Shown here in pieces: positions 16,143 through 26,829 of a stretch of 64,000 bases of DNA. The notes beneath the pieces were generated by a model. It saw only the letters and a program-made list of their open reading frames with translations. It did not search any database and was not told the origin of the DNA. How positions within the stretch are numbered: position 1 is the first letter of the stretch; each line of letters begins with the position of its first letter. Made by a program: the position numbers and the translations under genes. The DNA comes from Wolinella succinogenes DSM 1740 (GTDB lineage Bacteria; Campylobacterota; Campylobacteria; Campylobacterales; Helicobacteraceae), in NCBI RefSeq assembly GCF_000196135.1, contig NC_005090.1, positions 1,746,001 through 1,810,000 of the forward strand. Reading direction: 5' to 3'.

Positions 16143-16988
16143 TTGTCTTATATTCTCGATTCTCAGCTTGAAAAAATTTTAGAAGAGAACGCCCCTTTTG
16201 GGGATTTGACCACGCAAGTCCTAGGAGTGAAGAATCGCCACACCGAAATTGTCATCATCGCCAAAAACGACATCATCTCCTCGTGCACCGAAGAGGCGGT
16301 GAGAATCTTTGAGCTCACGGGCTCCAAAGCCTCCCTCATCTCGCGCTCAGGCGATCGCCTTGGCAAGGGAGAGGTGCTCTTAGTGGCCGAGGGAGAGTGC
16401 GAGAATATCATGCTTGGATGGCGAGCCGCCCAAGGGCTGCTTGAGTATTGTTGTGGAGTCTCTACCCTAGCGGATCGCTTCACTCAAAAGCTCAAAGAGA
16501 GCGCTCTTCCCATCGCTCTACTCTTTAATACCCAAAGCATCCCCTCCACAAGAAAATTTGCCTCCAAAGCGGCTCTAAGCGGAGGAGCGATGCCTCATCG
16601 ATTAGGGCTTTCTGATTCAATTCTCATCTATCCTGAACACCTCAAGCTCTTCAAAAGCAAAGAGGAGGCAAGGAATCAAATCTCTCAAATCAAAGCCGCT
16701 CTACCGGGCAAAAAAATCATCCTAGAGGCAAGAAGCGAAAAAGAGGCGTTAGAGGCGATGCAGTTTGAGGTGGACGCCCTCCAGCTAGATCGATTTTCCC
16801 CCAGCTCTCTTAAAAAAATATGCTCCAAGATTCAAGGCTTAAAGCCTGAAATAGCGCTGCTGGCAGTGACCAATACAGAGGCACGATTCTTTGAAGAGTA
16901 TATCATGGAAGGGATTTCGGGGATTGTGAGTGGGGCAATCTTTTATGCTCCCCCCGCCGAGCTGAAGGTTACCATCAGTCGGTCTTAG
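16143..16988 (+). CDS. modD: ModD-like protein (nicotinate-phosphoribosyltransferase fold)
   Basis: 281 residues, related to quinolinate phosphoribosyltransferase (NadC). The segment PSTRKFASKAALSGGAMPHR followed by LGLSDSILIYPEH is typical of ModD, a NadC-like protein normally found with molybdate ABC transporter genes. Here no modABC genes are adjacent. The start is TTG 16143 with a strong GGAGG five bases upstream. It diverges from cheV and converges on rpsR. Real substrate and role are unknown for the family; NadC itself is the alternative, but the PHRLGL signature favours ModD. Confidence 0.75.
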   Translation: MSYILDSQLEKILEENAPFGDLTTQVLGVKNRHTEIVIIAKNDIISSCTEEAVRIFELTGSKASLISRSGDRLGKGEVLLVAEGECENIMLGWRAAQGLLEYCCGVSTLADRFTQKLKESALPIALLFNTQSIPSTRKFASKAALSGGAMPHRLGLSDSILIYPEHLKLFKSKEEARNQISQIKAALPGKKIILEARSEKEALEAMQFEVDALQLDRFSPSSLKKICSKIQGLKPEIALLAVTNTEARFFEEYIMEGISGIVSGAIFYAPPAELKVTISRS

Positions 16989-17007
16989 GAGGATCAGGAA
17001 AAAGAGG

Positions 17008-17265
17008 TTAGATCTTAAAAGGGTTCTCGACCACTTTTTTGCGATCGATGATATAGGGAATGAGCGCCATGTGTCGGGCACGCTTGATGGCTACCTCGAC
17101 TCGCTCTTGCCAGCGCTTGGAGTTACCTGTGAGGCGTCGGGGCATGATTTTATATCGCTCAGACAAAGAGTGCTTGAGCATCTCTACATCTTTATAATCG
17201 ATAAACTCGATTTTGGCTTCAGTGTACTTGCAATACCGCTTGGAATATCTTTTCTTTTCTGCCAT
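17008..17265 (-). CDS. rpsR: 30S ribosomal protein S18
   Basis: 85 residues, full length S18 ([40 protein letters not shown]). It binds the S6 protein on the small-subunit platform. Last gene of the classic rpsF-ssb-rpsR operon, 24 bases after ssb, with a GAGAGG-type ribosome site. Confidence 0.97.
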
Positions 17266-17289
17266 AGGGTTTTTCCTCTCTATTTTTTT

Positions 17290-17778
17290 CTAAAAGGGTA
17301 TTTCATCGTCATCGATGTTGATTTCGGGAATTTGGGGCTCTTTATAAGGAGCTTGTGTATTGGGAGCTGATTTGGCCGAAGAGGTCGCACCATAAGAGGG
17401 GGTTGAATCATAAGAGGAGTAATCCTCTCCTTCATACCCTCCTTGGGAGGCTCCCTTGCTATCAAGCATCTGGAGGCTCTCCGCCGTCACGCTATGTTTG
17501 GAGCGTTTTTGACCGCTTTGATCCGTCCAGCTCTCTAAGACCAAGCGCCCTTCGATCAAAATTTTAGAACCTTTTTTCAAGTACTGATTGGCGATCTCAG
17601 CCGTGCGCCCAAAGAGATTCACGTCCACAAAGCAGACCTCATCCCCCTGGCTCCCATCCTGCTTTTTAAAGCGTCGATTCGTCGCAATTCCAATTTTGGC
17701 TAAGGCACTTCCGCTGGGCAGATAGCGCAACTCGACGTCTCGGGTGAGGTTGCCGACTAAGATGACCTTGTTGTACAT
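17290..17778 (-). CDS. ssb: Single-stranded DNA-binding protein
   Basis: 162 residues: an OB-fold (about 1-105, starting [20 protein letters not shown]), a flexible Gly/Ser/Pro linker, and the acidic C-terminal tip DDDEIPF that recruits repair and replication partners. Lies between rpsF and rpsR, 21 bases from rpsF, as in most bacteria. GGAGG site before ATG. Confidence 0.97.
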   Translation of the reverse strand: MYNKVILVGNLTRDVELRYLPSGSALAKIGIATNRRFKKQDGSQGDEVCFVDVNLFGRTAEIANQYLKKGSKILIEGRLVLESWTDQSGQKRSKHSVTAESLQMLDSKGASQGGYEGEDYSSYDSTPSYGATSSAKSAPNTQAPYKEPQIPEINIDDDEIPF

Positions 17779-17799
17779 GAGGCTCCTCCTTGGTGGGGT

Positions 17800-18213
17800 T
17801 TAGGCTTCTGGGGTCGCTTCGGGAGCTACAGGAGCTGTCTCTGGAGCTGCTACAGGAGCGCTCTTTGGAGCTTCAGCTTTTTTGTTAACCTTATCGACCA
17901 TAGTGTTCCAAGCGTTTTGCTCTTTTTTGCTTTCATATTTAATGACAATAAATCGCAAGATATCTTCATTGATTCGGTAGAGTCGCTCTAGCTCAATCAC
18001 CAAAGAAGGGGCAGATTTGAAGTAGACAACAAAGTAGTAACCGCGCTTGTTTTTGTTGATTTCATACGCGAGGTTTCTCATCCCCATGTCTTGAGTGGCG
18101 CAGATTTCTCCGCCATTCTTGATGATCGCCTCTTTATAAAAATTGATTTTCTCGACGATCTCTTCAGGGGTCAACGTGGGCTTAACGATAAACATCGTTT
18201 CGTAATGTCGCAT
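17800..18213 (-). CDS. rpsF: 30S ribosomal protein S6
   Basis: 137 residues. The first 105 or so are a standard S6 ([40 protein letters not shown]). The rest is an Ala/Pro/Glu-rich tail made of short APVA-type units, longer than in many S6 proteins; E. coli S6 has a different, glutamate-ligated tail. First gene of the rpsF-ssb-rpsR operon with its own TATAAT at 18276-18281. Confidence 0.96.
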
Positions 18214-18275
18214 AAAACTCCTTTTGGATTTAGCCCTTTTGTAACAGTGTCAAAAGAGCAAGGATTAAGGGGCGG

Positions 18276-18281
18276 ATTATA
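18276..18281 (-). promoter_or_regulatory. -10 box of rpsF-ssb-rpsR
   Basis: Perfect TATAAT on the minus strand, directly after the holA stop and about 62 bases before rpsF. It allows ribosomal gene expression independent of the upstream rnr-holA genes. Confidence 0.6.
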
Positions 18282-19280
18282 TTAAAGAATTGCTTGAATT
18301 TTAATTAACGCTAAGAATAACCCTCTCCCTCGGCTCCGTCCCTGCATGATCTTCTCCCTCCACTCCTGAAGAGCTGTGAAAATCCTAAAAAAGTGTGCCT
18401 CTTTAAGCCCAATCGCCGCTCTTGCCTTCTTCTCTTCGATCATTTTGGGAAGCTTGTATCCTAAAATCTCAGATGAATCGCTGTTTCCATGAACTCGAAT
18501 GTGCGCATAAAAGAGAAAAAGCTGATAAAAGAATCGCTCCATCTCGCCACAAAGCGCCATCTCCTCAATCCCCTCCTCTTCTAGAGCTAAAGCGATCTTG
18601 AGCGCCTCTTTTTTCTCCAAAAGCGCCACGCAAAGCTCCTCAACGCTCACGCTCCCCAAGCCATAAGAGAGTCTCTCAATATCTCGCATCTCAGGCTTTC
18701 TGCCCAGCAGAGCGAACTTCTCTAGCTCATTATAGGCAAGCCCTAGCTCTTGGTTTTGCACCATCCAAAGCGAAAGAAGCCATCGATCCTCCACCTCCAT
18801 GCCAAGAGAGAGCGCTCGCTCCCTTAAAATAGCGAGCGATTCGCCTTGGTTAGGATCAAAAAATCGCACCTCAGCACGCTCATTCCCCTTAAAAGAGCCC
18901 GCCATCGCCTTGCAGTCTTGGGAGTATTCCGTGGCGCTTTTATTCTCTGCTTTGTAAAACTCAATCAGCCAATAGGCACTAGGATTCTTCTCTAGTGCCC
19001 CCAAAAGGGCATCGATCTCTTTTTTGGGAAGCTTCTTTTCCAATCTCAACAAAACAAAGCTTCTATCCCCAAAAAGCGAGGATTGGGCCAGGATTCCTTT
19101 GAGAGCTTGAAACTCATACTCGCCAAAATAGAAGGAGTTTTTCTCTTCGGGCAAAAGAGAGAGTCGCTCCACCACACGCGCTCCATAATAGCCGATTAAA
19201 AAGGGGTTCTCCCCGTATAGAAAAAGCGCCCTAGGAATCTTGCCTGAGGCCAAAAGAGTATCAAACTCCCGTTTGTACAC
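18282..19280 (-). CDS. holA: DNA polymerase III delta subunit
   Basis: 332 residues, the clamp-loader wrench that opens the sliding clamp. Recognised by VYKREFDTLL followed by RALFLYGENPFLI at the N terminus and the helical C-terminal domain with EELCVALLEKKEALKIALAL. I start at GTG 19278-19280, with GGAG four bases upstream; the longer frame to 19340 lies in the 3-prime part of rnr. The gene therefore overlaps rnr by 20 bases. Same gene pair (rnr-holA) is common in this phylum. Confidence 0.85.
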   Translation of the reverse strand: MYKREFDTLLASGKIPRALFLYGENPFLIGYYGARVVERLSLLPEEKNSFYFGEYEFQALKGILAQSSLFGDRSFVLLRLEKKLPKKEIDALLGALEKNPSAYWLIEFYKAENKSATEYSQDCKAMAGSFKGNERAEVRFFDPNQGESLAILRERALSLGMEVEDRWLLSLWMVQNQELGLAYNELEKFALLGRKPEMRDIERLSYGLGSVSVEELCVALLEKKEALKIALALEEEGIEEMALCGEMERFFYQLFLFYAHIRVHGNSDSSEILGYKLPKMIEEKKARAAIGLKEAHFFRIFTALQEWREKIMQGRSRGRGLFLALIKIQAIL

Positions 19281-21222
19281 GCTTCTCCTTGATGATTCCC
19301 ACCACTTTGCCATAGATTTTAGCACTCGCCACATCCACATCCATAAGGCGAACCCTCACCCTAGAGAGGCGCTCGACCAAACCCTTGCCAAGCACGATTC
19401 TCGCCCCTTTTAAAAAGCCCTCTGCTCTAGCTAGGGGCGGACTCTCCTCGTCCACCACCACTGCCTCGACTACCTCTCCAAGTCTCTCTAGTGCCAAGCG
19501 AGCGTATTTTCTATCTTTGTAGTCCATCTCCACTCTCGCGCTCTCGCGCTCCAAAGCGCTCAGCGAATCGCACAAAGGCGCCAAAGCATCGAGATAAAAC
19601 TCCATCTTTCTCTTCTCGCCTTTAAGCTCTGCTTTGAGCAGTCGATGAAGAACAAGGTCGGAATAGCGGCGAATAGGTGAGGTGAAGTGGCTATACTCCT
19701 CAAACCCAAGGCCAAAATGGCCTATCTTTTGGTGTGAGTAGCGGGCTTGCGCCTGCGATCGGATGATCATTCGATCCACCTCGGTGCGGATTCCCTTCGC
19801 CTCTGCCTCTTTTTGAATCGTAGCAATCGTCGCATGAAGCGTCTCTTTGGGTTTGGCCTCTAAGCCAAGTGACCTCAGATCCCAAAGCAGCTCCTCAATC
19901 TTTTCGAGCTTGGGCTCTTCGTGAACGCGGAAGATTCCTTTCTCTAAGTGCTTGGCGCTATAGATGTTCGCCAAAAGCATGCACTCTTCAATGAGCGAAT
20001 GCGAGGGGGTCTCCTTCTCGCTCACGATAGAGATGAGATTGAGATTCTCATCCATAAGGAGTCGATTCTCCTCGTTAAAAAACTCATAACCTCTCTCTAG
20101 GCGCTTGGCACGGAGTTTTTTGGTTCGTGCGTAGAGATTCAAAAGGGGCTCTTGAAGCTCTTTTAAGATCGTGCTATTAGCCTTGGGCTCCTCCAAAAAC
20201 TCATCCACCTCCTCATAGCTTAGCTTCTGTTTGGAGCGGATGATCGCCTCGTGAAGCTCGGCTTTGAGCGGCAGGGCGGTGCGCTTATGGAGGCGAATCT
20301 TCCAGACATAGGCGAGCCTATCCTCTTGGGGTTTGAGCGAGCAGATATTCTCACTGAGATTCCTTGGAAGCATGGGGATGCTTTTGTGTGGCAGATAGAT
20401 CGTGAACCCTCGCACTCGCGCCTCTTTGTCGATAGGGGAGTGAGGGGTGACATACTCGCTCACATCGGCAATCGCCACATAGAGAATCGACTCTTTAGCG
20501 TCAAAATAGACGGCATCATCGTGATCTTTGGCATCAATAGGGTCGATGGTGCAAAAAGGGAGTGAGCGAAAATCTTGGCGCGCGGGATACATCGATGCCT
20601 CCACCTTGCGGCCAAAACTCTCCGCCTGCTCCTCACACTCCCTAGGGAAGGGCTCACTCTTGTTAAAGAGCGCCAAGGAGATCTTCTCATCCACCCTTGG
20701 GTCACTCAAAACCCCCAAAACCTCAATGATTCTTCCCTCTCTCACATCAAGACGAATCACGGTTTGAGGAGGCAAGGCTTTGAGTGATTTGGCGGAAGCA
20801 TTGAGGGGGAGCGAGAGTCCATTTTTGATATCTAAAGCTTCGATTCTCCCCGCATGTTGATCAAGGTAGGCGACAAGAATGGCGTTCTTTTTTTCCAATA
20901 CCTCCACCACTTTAGCGCTTGGACGACCCCCTTTGTGAGAGTAAACCCTCCTAGCCAAGACCACATCGCCCTTAAAGGCTCCCTTGAGATCAGATTTTTG
21001 AATCAACAGGTCTTTGCCGCTAGAGCCAAAGCTCTCTAAAAACCCAACCCCTTCCCTAGAGATGTCCAGCACTCCCACGCGAAAAGCCAAATCTAAAAAG
21101 ATTCGCTCTCCCTTGGCTTGCAAAGCACCTTTTTCTCGAAGGGTTTCCACTAGAGCGAGGAAGGATCGCGGAATGTCTTTGGTTTTTATCCCCAAAGCAA
21201 GAGTGGTGAGGAACTCTCTCAT
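19261..21222 (-). CDS. rnr: Ribonuclease R (RNase II family)
   Basis: 653 residues, 3-to-5-prime exoribonuclease. The catalytic RNB domain carries the metal-binding aspartates in CTIDPIDAKDHDDAVYF and the HFTSPIRRYSDLVLHR motif. It is shorter than E. coli RNase R (about 813): it lacks the N-terminal helix-turn-helix and most of the basic C-terminal tail, while cold-shock and S1-like parts remain. The start ATG overlaps the HDOD stop by four bases (ATGA). Expected role is decay of structured RNA and rRNA quality control. Confidence 0.93.
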   Translation of the reverse strand: MREFLTTLALGIKTKDIPRSFLALVETLREKGALQAKGERIFLDLAFRVGVLDISREGVGFLESFGSSGKDLLIQKSDLKGAFKGDVVLARRVYSHKGGRPSAKVVEVLEKKNAILVAYLDQHAGRIEALDIKNGLSLPLNASAKSLKALPPQTVIRLDVREGRIIEVLGVLSDPRVDEKISLALFNKSEPFPRECEEQAESFGRKVEASMYPARQDFRSLPFCTIDPIDAKDHDDAVYFDAKESILYVAIADVSEYVTPHSPIDKEARVRGFTIYLPHKSIPMLPRNLSENICSLKPQEDRLAYVWKIRLHKRTALPLKAELHEAIIRSKQKLSYEEVDEFLEEPKANSTILKELQEPLLNLYARTKKLRAKRLERGYEFFNEENRLLMDENLNLISIVSEKETPSHSLIEECMLLANIYSAKHLEKGIFRVHEEPKLEKIEELLWDLRSLGLEAKPKETLHATIATIQKEAEAKGIRTEVDRMIIRSQAQARYSHQKIGHFGLGFEEYSHFTSPIRRYSDLVLHRLLKAELKGEKRKMEFYLDALAPLCDSLSALERESARVEMDYKDRKYARLALERLGEVVEAVVVDEESPPLARAEGFLKGARIVLGKGLVERLSRVRVRLMDVDVASAKIYGKVVGIIKEKRVQTGV

Positions 21223-22040
21223 GAGCTCTTGGGTCGTCTCTCAAGAGGAATGGCTTCCATGAAGCCCTCCTCTTTGAGTCCCGCTTCCGCAAGCAACCCT
21301 CTAGCTGCCTCTAGGCGATCAGGAGTGTAAGCCTCATAGAGCGAAATGATCATACGCACTAGTGCCAAAGGATAGGCGTAGGGGCGCGTCTTCTCTGGGG
21401 CTTGGGCAGGATTTTGAATATGAGCGATGGCGCTGGTCATCATCTCCTCAAAATTCCAATGCTCAAACAAGAGTGCGGCCACCTCAAAGGAGCTCATTCC
21501 AAAAAACTCCTTCTCCACTTCACTCACAGGTGTCTCTCCTCGACCCAAAAGTCGCTCGTGTAACTCTCTTGATCGTCCTGTCTGTTTAGCCTGCTCACTC
21601 AAAACCACCACCCCAATCTCCAGCAGAAAAGAGGCGGGTGCGAGAATATCGAGCATCCCTCGATTGACCCTCCCAAACCATCGCACCATGAATCCACTCT
21701 GCTCTTCAGAGATTCGGATGAAGTCTGCTGCGGTGAGCCCATAGGGGGAGAGATCCATTTTGAAGCTACTCTTCACCGCGCTAGCAATCGCAAACCCCTT
21801 CACCGTTGCCATCCCAAAAAGGGTGACCGCTTGGGCGATCGTGGTGATTTCACGAGAGAATCCATACAAGGGTGAATTGGCTGCTTTGAGCAGGTTAGCC
21901 GTGAGCGGAGGGTCCTTTTCGACCACCTTAATGAGGTCGGCGACACTTGAACTCGGGTTGTTGCAAATGAGCTGAATCTGTCGCACCGCATCAGGCATCG
22001 GGGGAAGGGACTTGATCTGTCTAATAATATCTTCGTTCAT
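21219..22040 (-). CDS. HDOD domain protein
   Basis: 273 residues starting MNEDIIRQIKSLPPMPDAVR, the normal opening of an HDOD domain; LLKAANSPLYGFSREITTIAQAVTLFG is diagnostic. HDOD domains are relatives of HD hydrolases without the metal ligands, usually in signalling. I chose ATG 22038-22040 (AAGGA upstream) over a TTG at 22065-22067. Overlaps rnr by 4 bases, so HDOD-rnr-holA form a coupled unit, with the promoter in the palindrome at 22081-22098. Function not known. Confidence 0.85.
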   Translation of the reverse strand: MNEDIIRQIKSLPPMPDAVRQIQLICNNPSSSVADLIKVVEKDPPLTANLLKAANSPLYGFSREITTIAQAVTLFGMATVKGFAIASAVKSSFKMDLSPYGLTAADFIRISEEQSGFMVRWFGRVNRGMLDILAPASFLLEIGVVVLSEQAKQTGRSRELHERLLGRGETPVSEVEKEFFGMSSFEVAALLFEHWNFEEMMTSAIAHIQNPAQAPEKTRPYAYPLALVRMIISLYEAYTPDRLEAARGLLAEAGLKEEGFMEAIPLERRPKSS

Positions 22041-22080
22041 AGCGCTTATTCCTTGCTCAAGCTTCAAATCTTTTATAGTT

Positions 22081-22098
22081 TATAATAAATTTATTATA
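22081..22098. promoter_or_regulatory. 18-base perfect palindrome over the HDOD-rnr -10
   Basis: TATAATAAA followed by its exact reverse complement TTTATTATA. The minus-strand TATAAT at 22093-22098 is the likely -10 of the HDOD-rnr-holA unit, so a protein bound to the palindrome would cover the promoter. AT-only palindromes also arise easily by chance. Confidence 0.45.
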
Positions 22099-22113
22099 CA
22101 CTCCTTGAATCCC

Positions 22114-24771
22114 TCAACCCGTGTTTCTCACCCCTTGAGCAATCCCTACAATGGTCGAAGAGATCTGCTCAATGATTCGCTCTTGCTGCTTTTCGTAGCT
22201 TGAGGCACGATACTTCTTGATGAGCTCAATTTGGAAAAGATTGAGCGCAGTGAGATAGGGTCGGCGCAAAAGAATCGATTCCCGCAAAACCCGCTCGTTC
22301 TCCAAGAGTTCGCGCTCGCCCCGCACATAGAGAATCCAGTGAAGCGTCTTTTGATACTCCTCTTGGATCATACCCCAAATCCGCTCCCTAACCTCCCCGT
22401 CCTCTACGAATTCATTGTAGAGCGAAGCCACATCCAAGTCCACCTTGAGCAAGGCTTGGGCGATATTATCGAGTGTGGTTTTGAAAAAAGGACACTCCCC
22501 ATAGCACTCTTTAAGAATTTCTTCTCCTCCCGCAAGCGCCACGCTTTCCAGTCCTGAGCCAACCCCAAACCACGCAGGAATAATGCTCCGATTCTGCGTC
22601 CAGGCAAAGACCCAAGGAATCGCCCTTAGATCCTCTACACGATGGGTCTCTTTGCGCTTAGAGGGGCGAGAACCGATGTTGAGCTTTTGGATGAAGCCAA
22701 TAGGGGTGGCCTCCTTGAAGTAATCCATAAAGCCCTCCGTCTCATAAACCAAACGACGATAGGCCTTATAGGAGGCCTCGCTAACCCCTTGCATCACCGA
22801 AGTGAAGCGGTCGCTCTTCCCACAATCGATCCGTTTGCCAAAGCGATCATAGACCGACTTTTTAAGGAGGGCGGCGATGGTGCTTGAGAAGTTGAAATCA
22901 CAGATGAGCGGATTGAGATATTTGGAGCTGATCACTTCGCCCTGCTCGGTGGTTTTGAGCACTCCTGCCACACTTTTGGCTGGAGAGGCCATGAGGGCTG
23001 ATTCCAAAGTTCCGCCGCCACGACTCACGCTTCCTCCTCGACCGTGGAAGAGACGAAACTTGATTCCCAGCTTCTCCTCTAACTCGGTGAGGTGATAGAC
23101 AGCGCGATTGAGGGAGAAGTTGCTCGTGAAGATTCCCCCATCTTTGCTCGAATCAGAGTAGCCAATCATGATCTCTTGAATTCCTTGATGATCCCTGAGA
23201 TAGAGCGCGTAGTGGGGATTTTTGGCAAGCTCCTCCATAATCATCCCCGCCTTTTGCAAATCCTCAATCGTCTCAAAAAGAGGCGAGATGGAGATTCTTG
23301 TTCTCTGCCCCTCTCTCCACAACCCACTCTGTTTAGCCAGCCAAAGCACCGCCAAAAGATCGGTGGAATCTTGAGTCATGGAGATGATAAAGCTATCAAT
23401 AATCTCCTCGCTGATATTCCCTTTAGCCCATTCGATGCGCAAAAAGGCGCTGATGATCTCTTCGCTTTGGTGGCTCACCCTACCCAGAAGAGCATTGAGA
23501 TTGAGGCGAGGAAGGCTCAAGGCTCTATCCAAAATCTCTGCTCGCTTGGAAGGGGGGAGCTGTCCAAAGTCGCTATCAGAGTAGCCAAGAAGAGAAAAAA
23601 TCTCGCTGATGGCGTCCCTGATGGCATCTCGATGCTCTCTAAAGTCTAGCTTCATAAGGTGAAAACCTGTCAAAAGAACGAGGTTTCTAAACTCTCTAAG
23701 GTATTTGCCACTTAACGAATCAAGGCTCTCCAAAACAAGGTCAATATCTTCGATAAGCTCTTTGGGGGTTTTATAGACAAATTCCATATCGCTGGCGTAA
23801 TTGACAAAGATGAGGCGATTTTGGAGCTTCTTTTTCATAAGGATAAGCTTGGCTCTAAAAGGCTCATTTTTGTGGAGCTTTGCCGCTGAATTCTCTAGCT
23901 CGCTCGATTCTCTCTCTAGCGACTCAAGGAGGCCCAAGGAGGGCTCGCAAAGGTCAGAAGCGATAGAGAGTTCGCGGATGAGACGCTCAATTTTGCCAAT
24001 ATAGTGGGAGATGATCATCTCATGTTGAATCTTCATCACTCTCGTCATCACCTCGTTGGTGACATAGGGATTTCCATCTCGATCGCCCCCAATCCAGCTC
24101 CCAAGACGAATAGGCGAGCGTTTAAGCGGAGCCTCTACCAACCGCTCCACCTCAGAGCAGACCTTCACCGCGCTTTTGAGCATCGAGCTCTCGATGATAT
24201 AGAGCAGGTTGTCCAGCTCAAAAAGCACTTCAATCTTCTCATTGCGCACCAGATGGCTCTTCCAAAGAAGCATCAGGCGGTAGCGTAGATGTTCGTGTGC
24301 CTCTTTGGCGTCCCCTTGGTGAAAGATTCTCTCCAAATCGGTGCTGATTTCATGATGCGATTCCAAAAAGGTTCGGCGGCGCGATTCGGTGGGGTGAGCC
24401 GTGAATACGGGGTAGAATCGAAGCTCTTCGAGCACTTCTAATACATCATCCCTCTCATACCCTTCGGCTTTTAATTCCTTAATCATCCCCTCAATGAGCC
24501 CCATCGCATCCGAATCGACACTATGACGCTCTTCGACAATATTAAGGAGCATATTATAGAGCGAGAAGGCCTTGACAAGCTCGGGAATCTGCTCTTTAAG
24601 AGGAGAGGAGGAGAGGAGGCTTTTCACTCGCTCTTTGTCCAGTTTGCCCTGAGTGAAAACCTCTCTAAGGCCGAGAAATTGTGGTTTTAGAGCGGAAGCA
24701 ACCTCATCAAGGAGCTCTAACATCTTCTCAAACACAAATTGCACCTCTTGGTGCATCTTCTCACTCGTCAT
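22114..24771 (-). CDS. ppc: Phosphoenolpyruvate carboxylase
   Basis: 885 residues, full-length PEPC making oxaloacetate from PEP and bicarbonate to replenish C4 acids. Catalytic His126 lies in FTAHPTES, the bicarbonate-binding loop is FHGRGGSVSRGGG, and the chain ends in the conserved R-N-T-G. I start at ATG 24769-24771 (MTSEKMHQEV) with GAGGAG upstream; a longer frame to 24849 crosses the -10. H. pylori lacks this enzyme. Divergent from ilvC with TATAAT at 24838-24843. Confidence 0.96.
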   Translation of the reverse strand: MTSEKMHQEVQFVFEKMLELLDEVASALKPQFLGLREVFTQGKLDKERVKSLLSSSPLKEQIPELVKAFSLYNMLLNIVEERHSVDSDAMGLIEGMIKELKAEGYERDDVLEVLEELRFYPVFTAHPTESRRRTFLESHHEISTDLERIFHQGDAKEAHEHLRYRLMLLWKSHLVRNEKIEVLFELDNLLYIIESSMLKSAVKVCSEVERLVEAPLKRSPIRLGSWIGGDRDGNPYVTNEVMTRVMKIQHEMIISHYIGKIERLIRELSIASDLCEPSLGLLESLERESSELENSAAKLHKNEPFRAKLILMKKKLQNRLIFVNYASDMEFVYKTPKELIEDIDLVLESLDSLSGKYLREFRNLVLLTGFHLMKLDFREHRDAIRDAISEIFSLLGYSDSDFGQLPPSKRAEILDRALSLPRLNLNALLGRVSHQSEEIISAFLRIEWAKGNISEEIIDSFIISMTQDSTDLLAVLWLAKQSGLWREGQRTRISISPLFETIEDLQKAGMIMEELAKNPHYALYLRDHQGIQEIMIGYSDSSKDGGIFTSNFSLNRAVYHLTELEEKLGIKFRLFHGRGGSVSRGGGTLESALMASPAKSVAGVLKTTEQGEVISSKYLNPLICDFNFSSTIAALLKKSVYDRFGKRIDCGKSDRFTSVMQGVSEASYKAYRRLVYETEGFMDYFKEATPIGFIQKLNIGSRPSKRKETHRVEDLRAIPWVFAWTQNRSIIPAWFGVGSGLESVALAGGEEILKECYGECPFFKTTLDNIAQALLKVDLDVASLYNEFVEDGEVRERIWGMIQEEYQKTLHWILYVRGERELLENERVLRESILLRRPYLTALNLFQIELIKKYRASSYEKQQERIIEQISSTIVGIAQGVRNTG

Positions 24772-24837
24772 GCTACTCTCCTCAATTTGCGCTTCAAAAG
24801 ATGCAGGTTTTGACACCAAAACCCAATAACGAGGGGA

Positions 24838-24843
24838 ATTATA
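24838..24843 (-). promoter_or_regulatory. -10 box of ppc
   Basis: Perfect TATAAT on the minus strand, 66 bases before the ppc ATG. Confidence 0.6.
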
Positions 24844-24853
24844 ACACATATAC

Positions 24854-24863
24854 GGGCATGCCC
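24854..24863. promoter_or_regulatory. Palindrome GGGCATGCCC between ppc and ilvC
   Basis: Perfect GC-rich ten-base palindrome in an AT-rich spacer, 11-20 bases upstream of the ppc -10, where a -35 or regulator site would be. Operator function is a guess. Confidence 0.3.
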
Positions 24864-24897
24864 AACGCCATAAAGTGGTTGCTAAGTTTCTATCTAA

Positions 24898-25997
<1,100 letters not shown>

Positions 25998-26022
25998 TCC
26001 AGCCAACAAAGAGGGTCTTTTA

Positions 26023-26829
26023 ATGGGTATTGTGATCACCGTCACCTCAGGCAAAGGAGGGGTGGGTAAATCCACCACCTGCGCCAATATCGCCGTGGGC
26101 TTAGCCCAAGAGGGCAAGCGCGTTGTGGCCGTTGACTTTGATATTGGTCTGCGCAATCTTGACATGATTTTGGGTTTAGAGAATCGTATCGTTTATGATG
26201 TCGTGGATGTGATGGAGGGAAAATGCAATCTCTCCCAAGCCCTCATCAACGACAAAAAGACCAAGAATCTCTACTTCCTTCCTGCCAGCCAATCCAAAGA
26301 TAAAAATATCCTCGACAAGGAGAAGGTGCGCGCCCTCATCGATGCTCTCAAGCGAGAGTTTGACTTTGTGCTGCTCGATTCTCCTGCAGGAATTGAGGGC
26401 GGCTTTGAGCACGCGGTCTTCCTCGCTGATAGGGCCCTCATCATCTCCACACCCGAAGTGAGTTCCGTGAGAGACGCCGATAGGGTGATTGGGATCATTG
26501 ACGCCAAGAGTGAAAAGGCCAAGCAGGGAGACGAGGTGGAAAAGCACATCATCATCAACCGAATCAAGCCTGAAATGGTCGAACGTGGAGAGATGATGAG
26601 TATTGATGATGTCCTCAATATCCTCGCCCTCCCCCTCATTGGTGTGGTGCCTGAAGATGAGCGCGTAGTGAGCGCCACCAACTCAGGCGAGCCCGTCATT
26701 TATGGCACTTCCATCTCAGGTCTCGCCTACAAAAGAATCGCTAAACGAATCTTGGGTGAGAGCGTGGAGTTCCCTGAGCTCAAAAGCAAAAGCGGAATCC
26801 TTTCGGCTATCAAGAGGCTCTTCTCATGA
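26023..26829 (+). CDS. minD: Septum-site determining ATPase MinD
   Basis: 268 residues. Deviant Walker A KGGVGKST at 11-18, switch II region [11 protein letters not shown], and an amphipathic C-terminal helix ([10 protein letters not shown]) for membrane binding. With MinE it restricts division to mid-cell. Start [10 protein letters not shown] at ATG 26023; the twenty codons before it belong to the ilvC end. Overlaps minE by four bases. No minC is present nearby. Confidence 0.96.
   Translation: MGIVITVTSGKGGVGKSTTCANIAVGLAQEGKRVVAVDFDIGLRNLDMILGLENRIVYDVVDVMEGKCNLSQALINDKKTKNLYFLPASQSKDKNILDKEKVRALIDALKREFDFVLLDSPAGIEGGFEHAVFLADRALIISTPEVSSVRDADRVIGIIDAKSEKAKQGDEVEKHIIINRIKPEMVERGEMMSIDDVLNILALPLIGVVPEDERVVSATNSGEPVIYGTSISGLAYKRIAKRILGESVEFPELKSKSGILSAIKRLFS

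Noticed and set aside
23092-23649. Plus-strand frame of 185 codons opposite ppc
   Set aside because: Shadow of ppc; no family match and no ribosome site.
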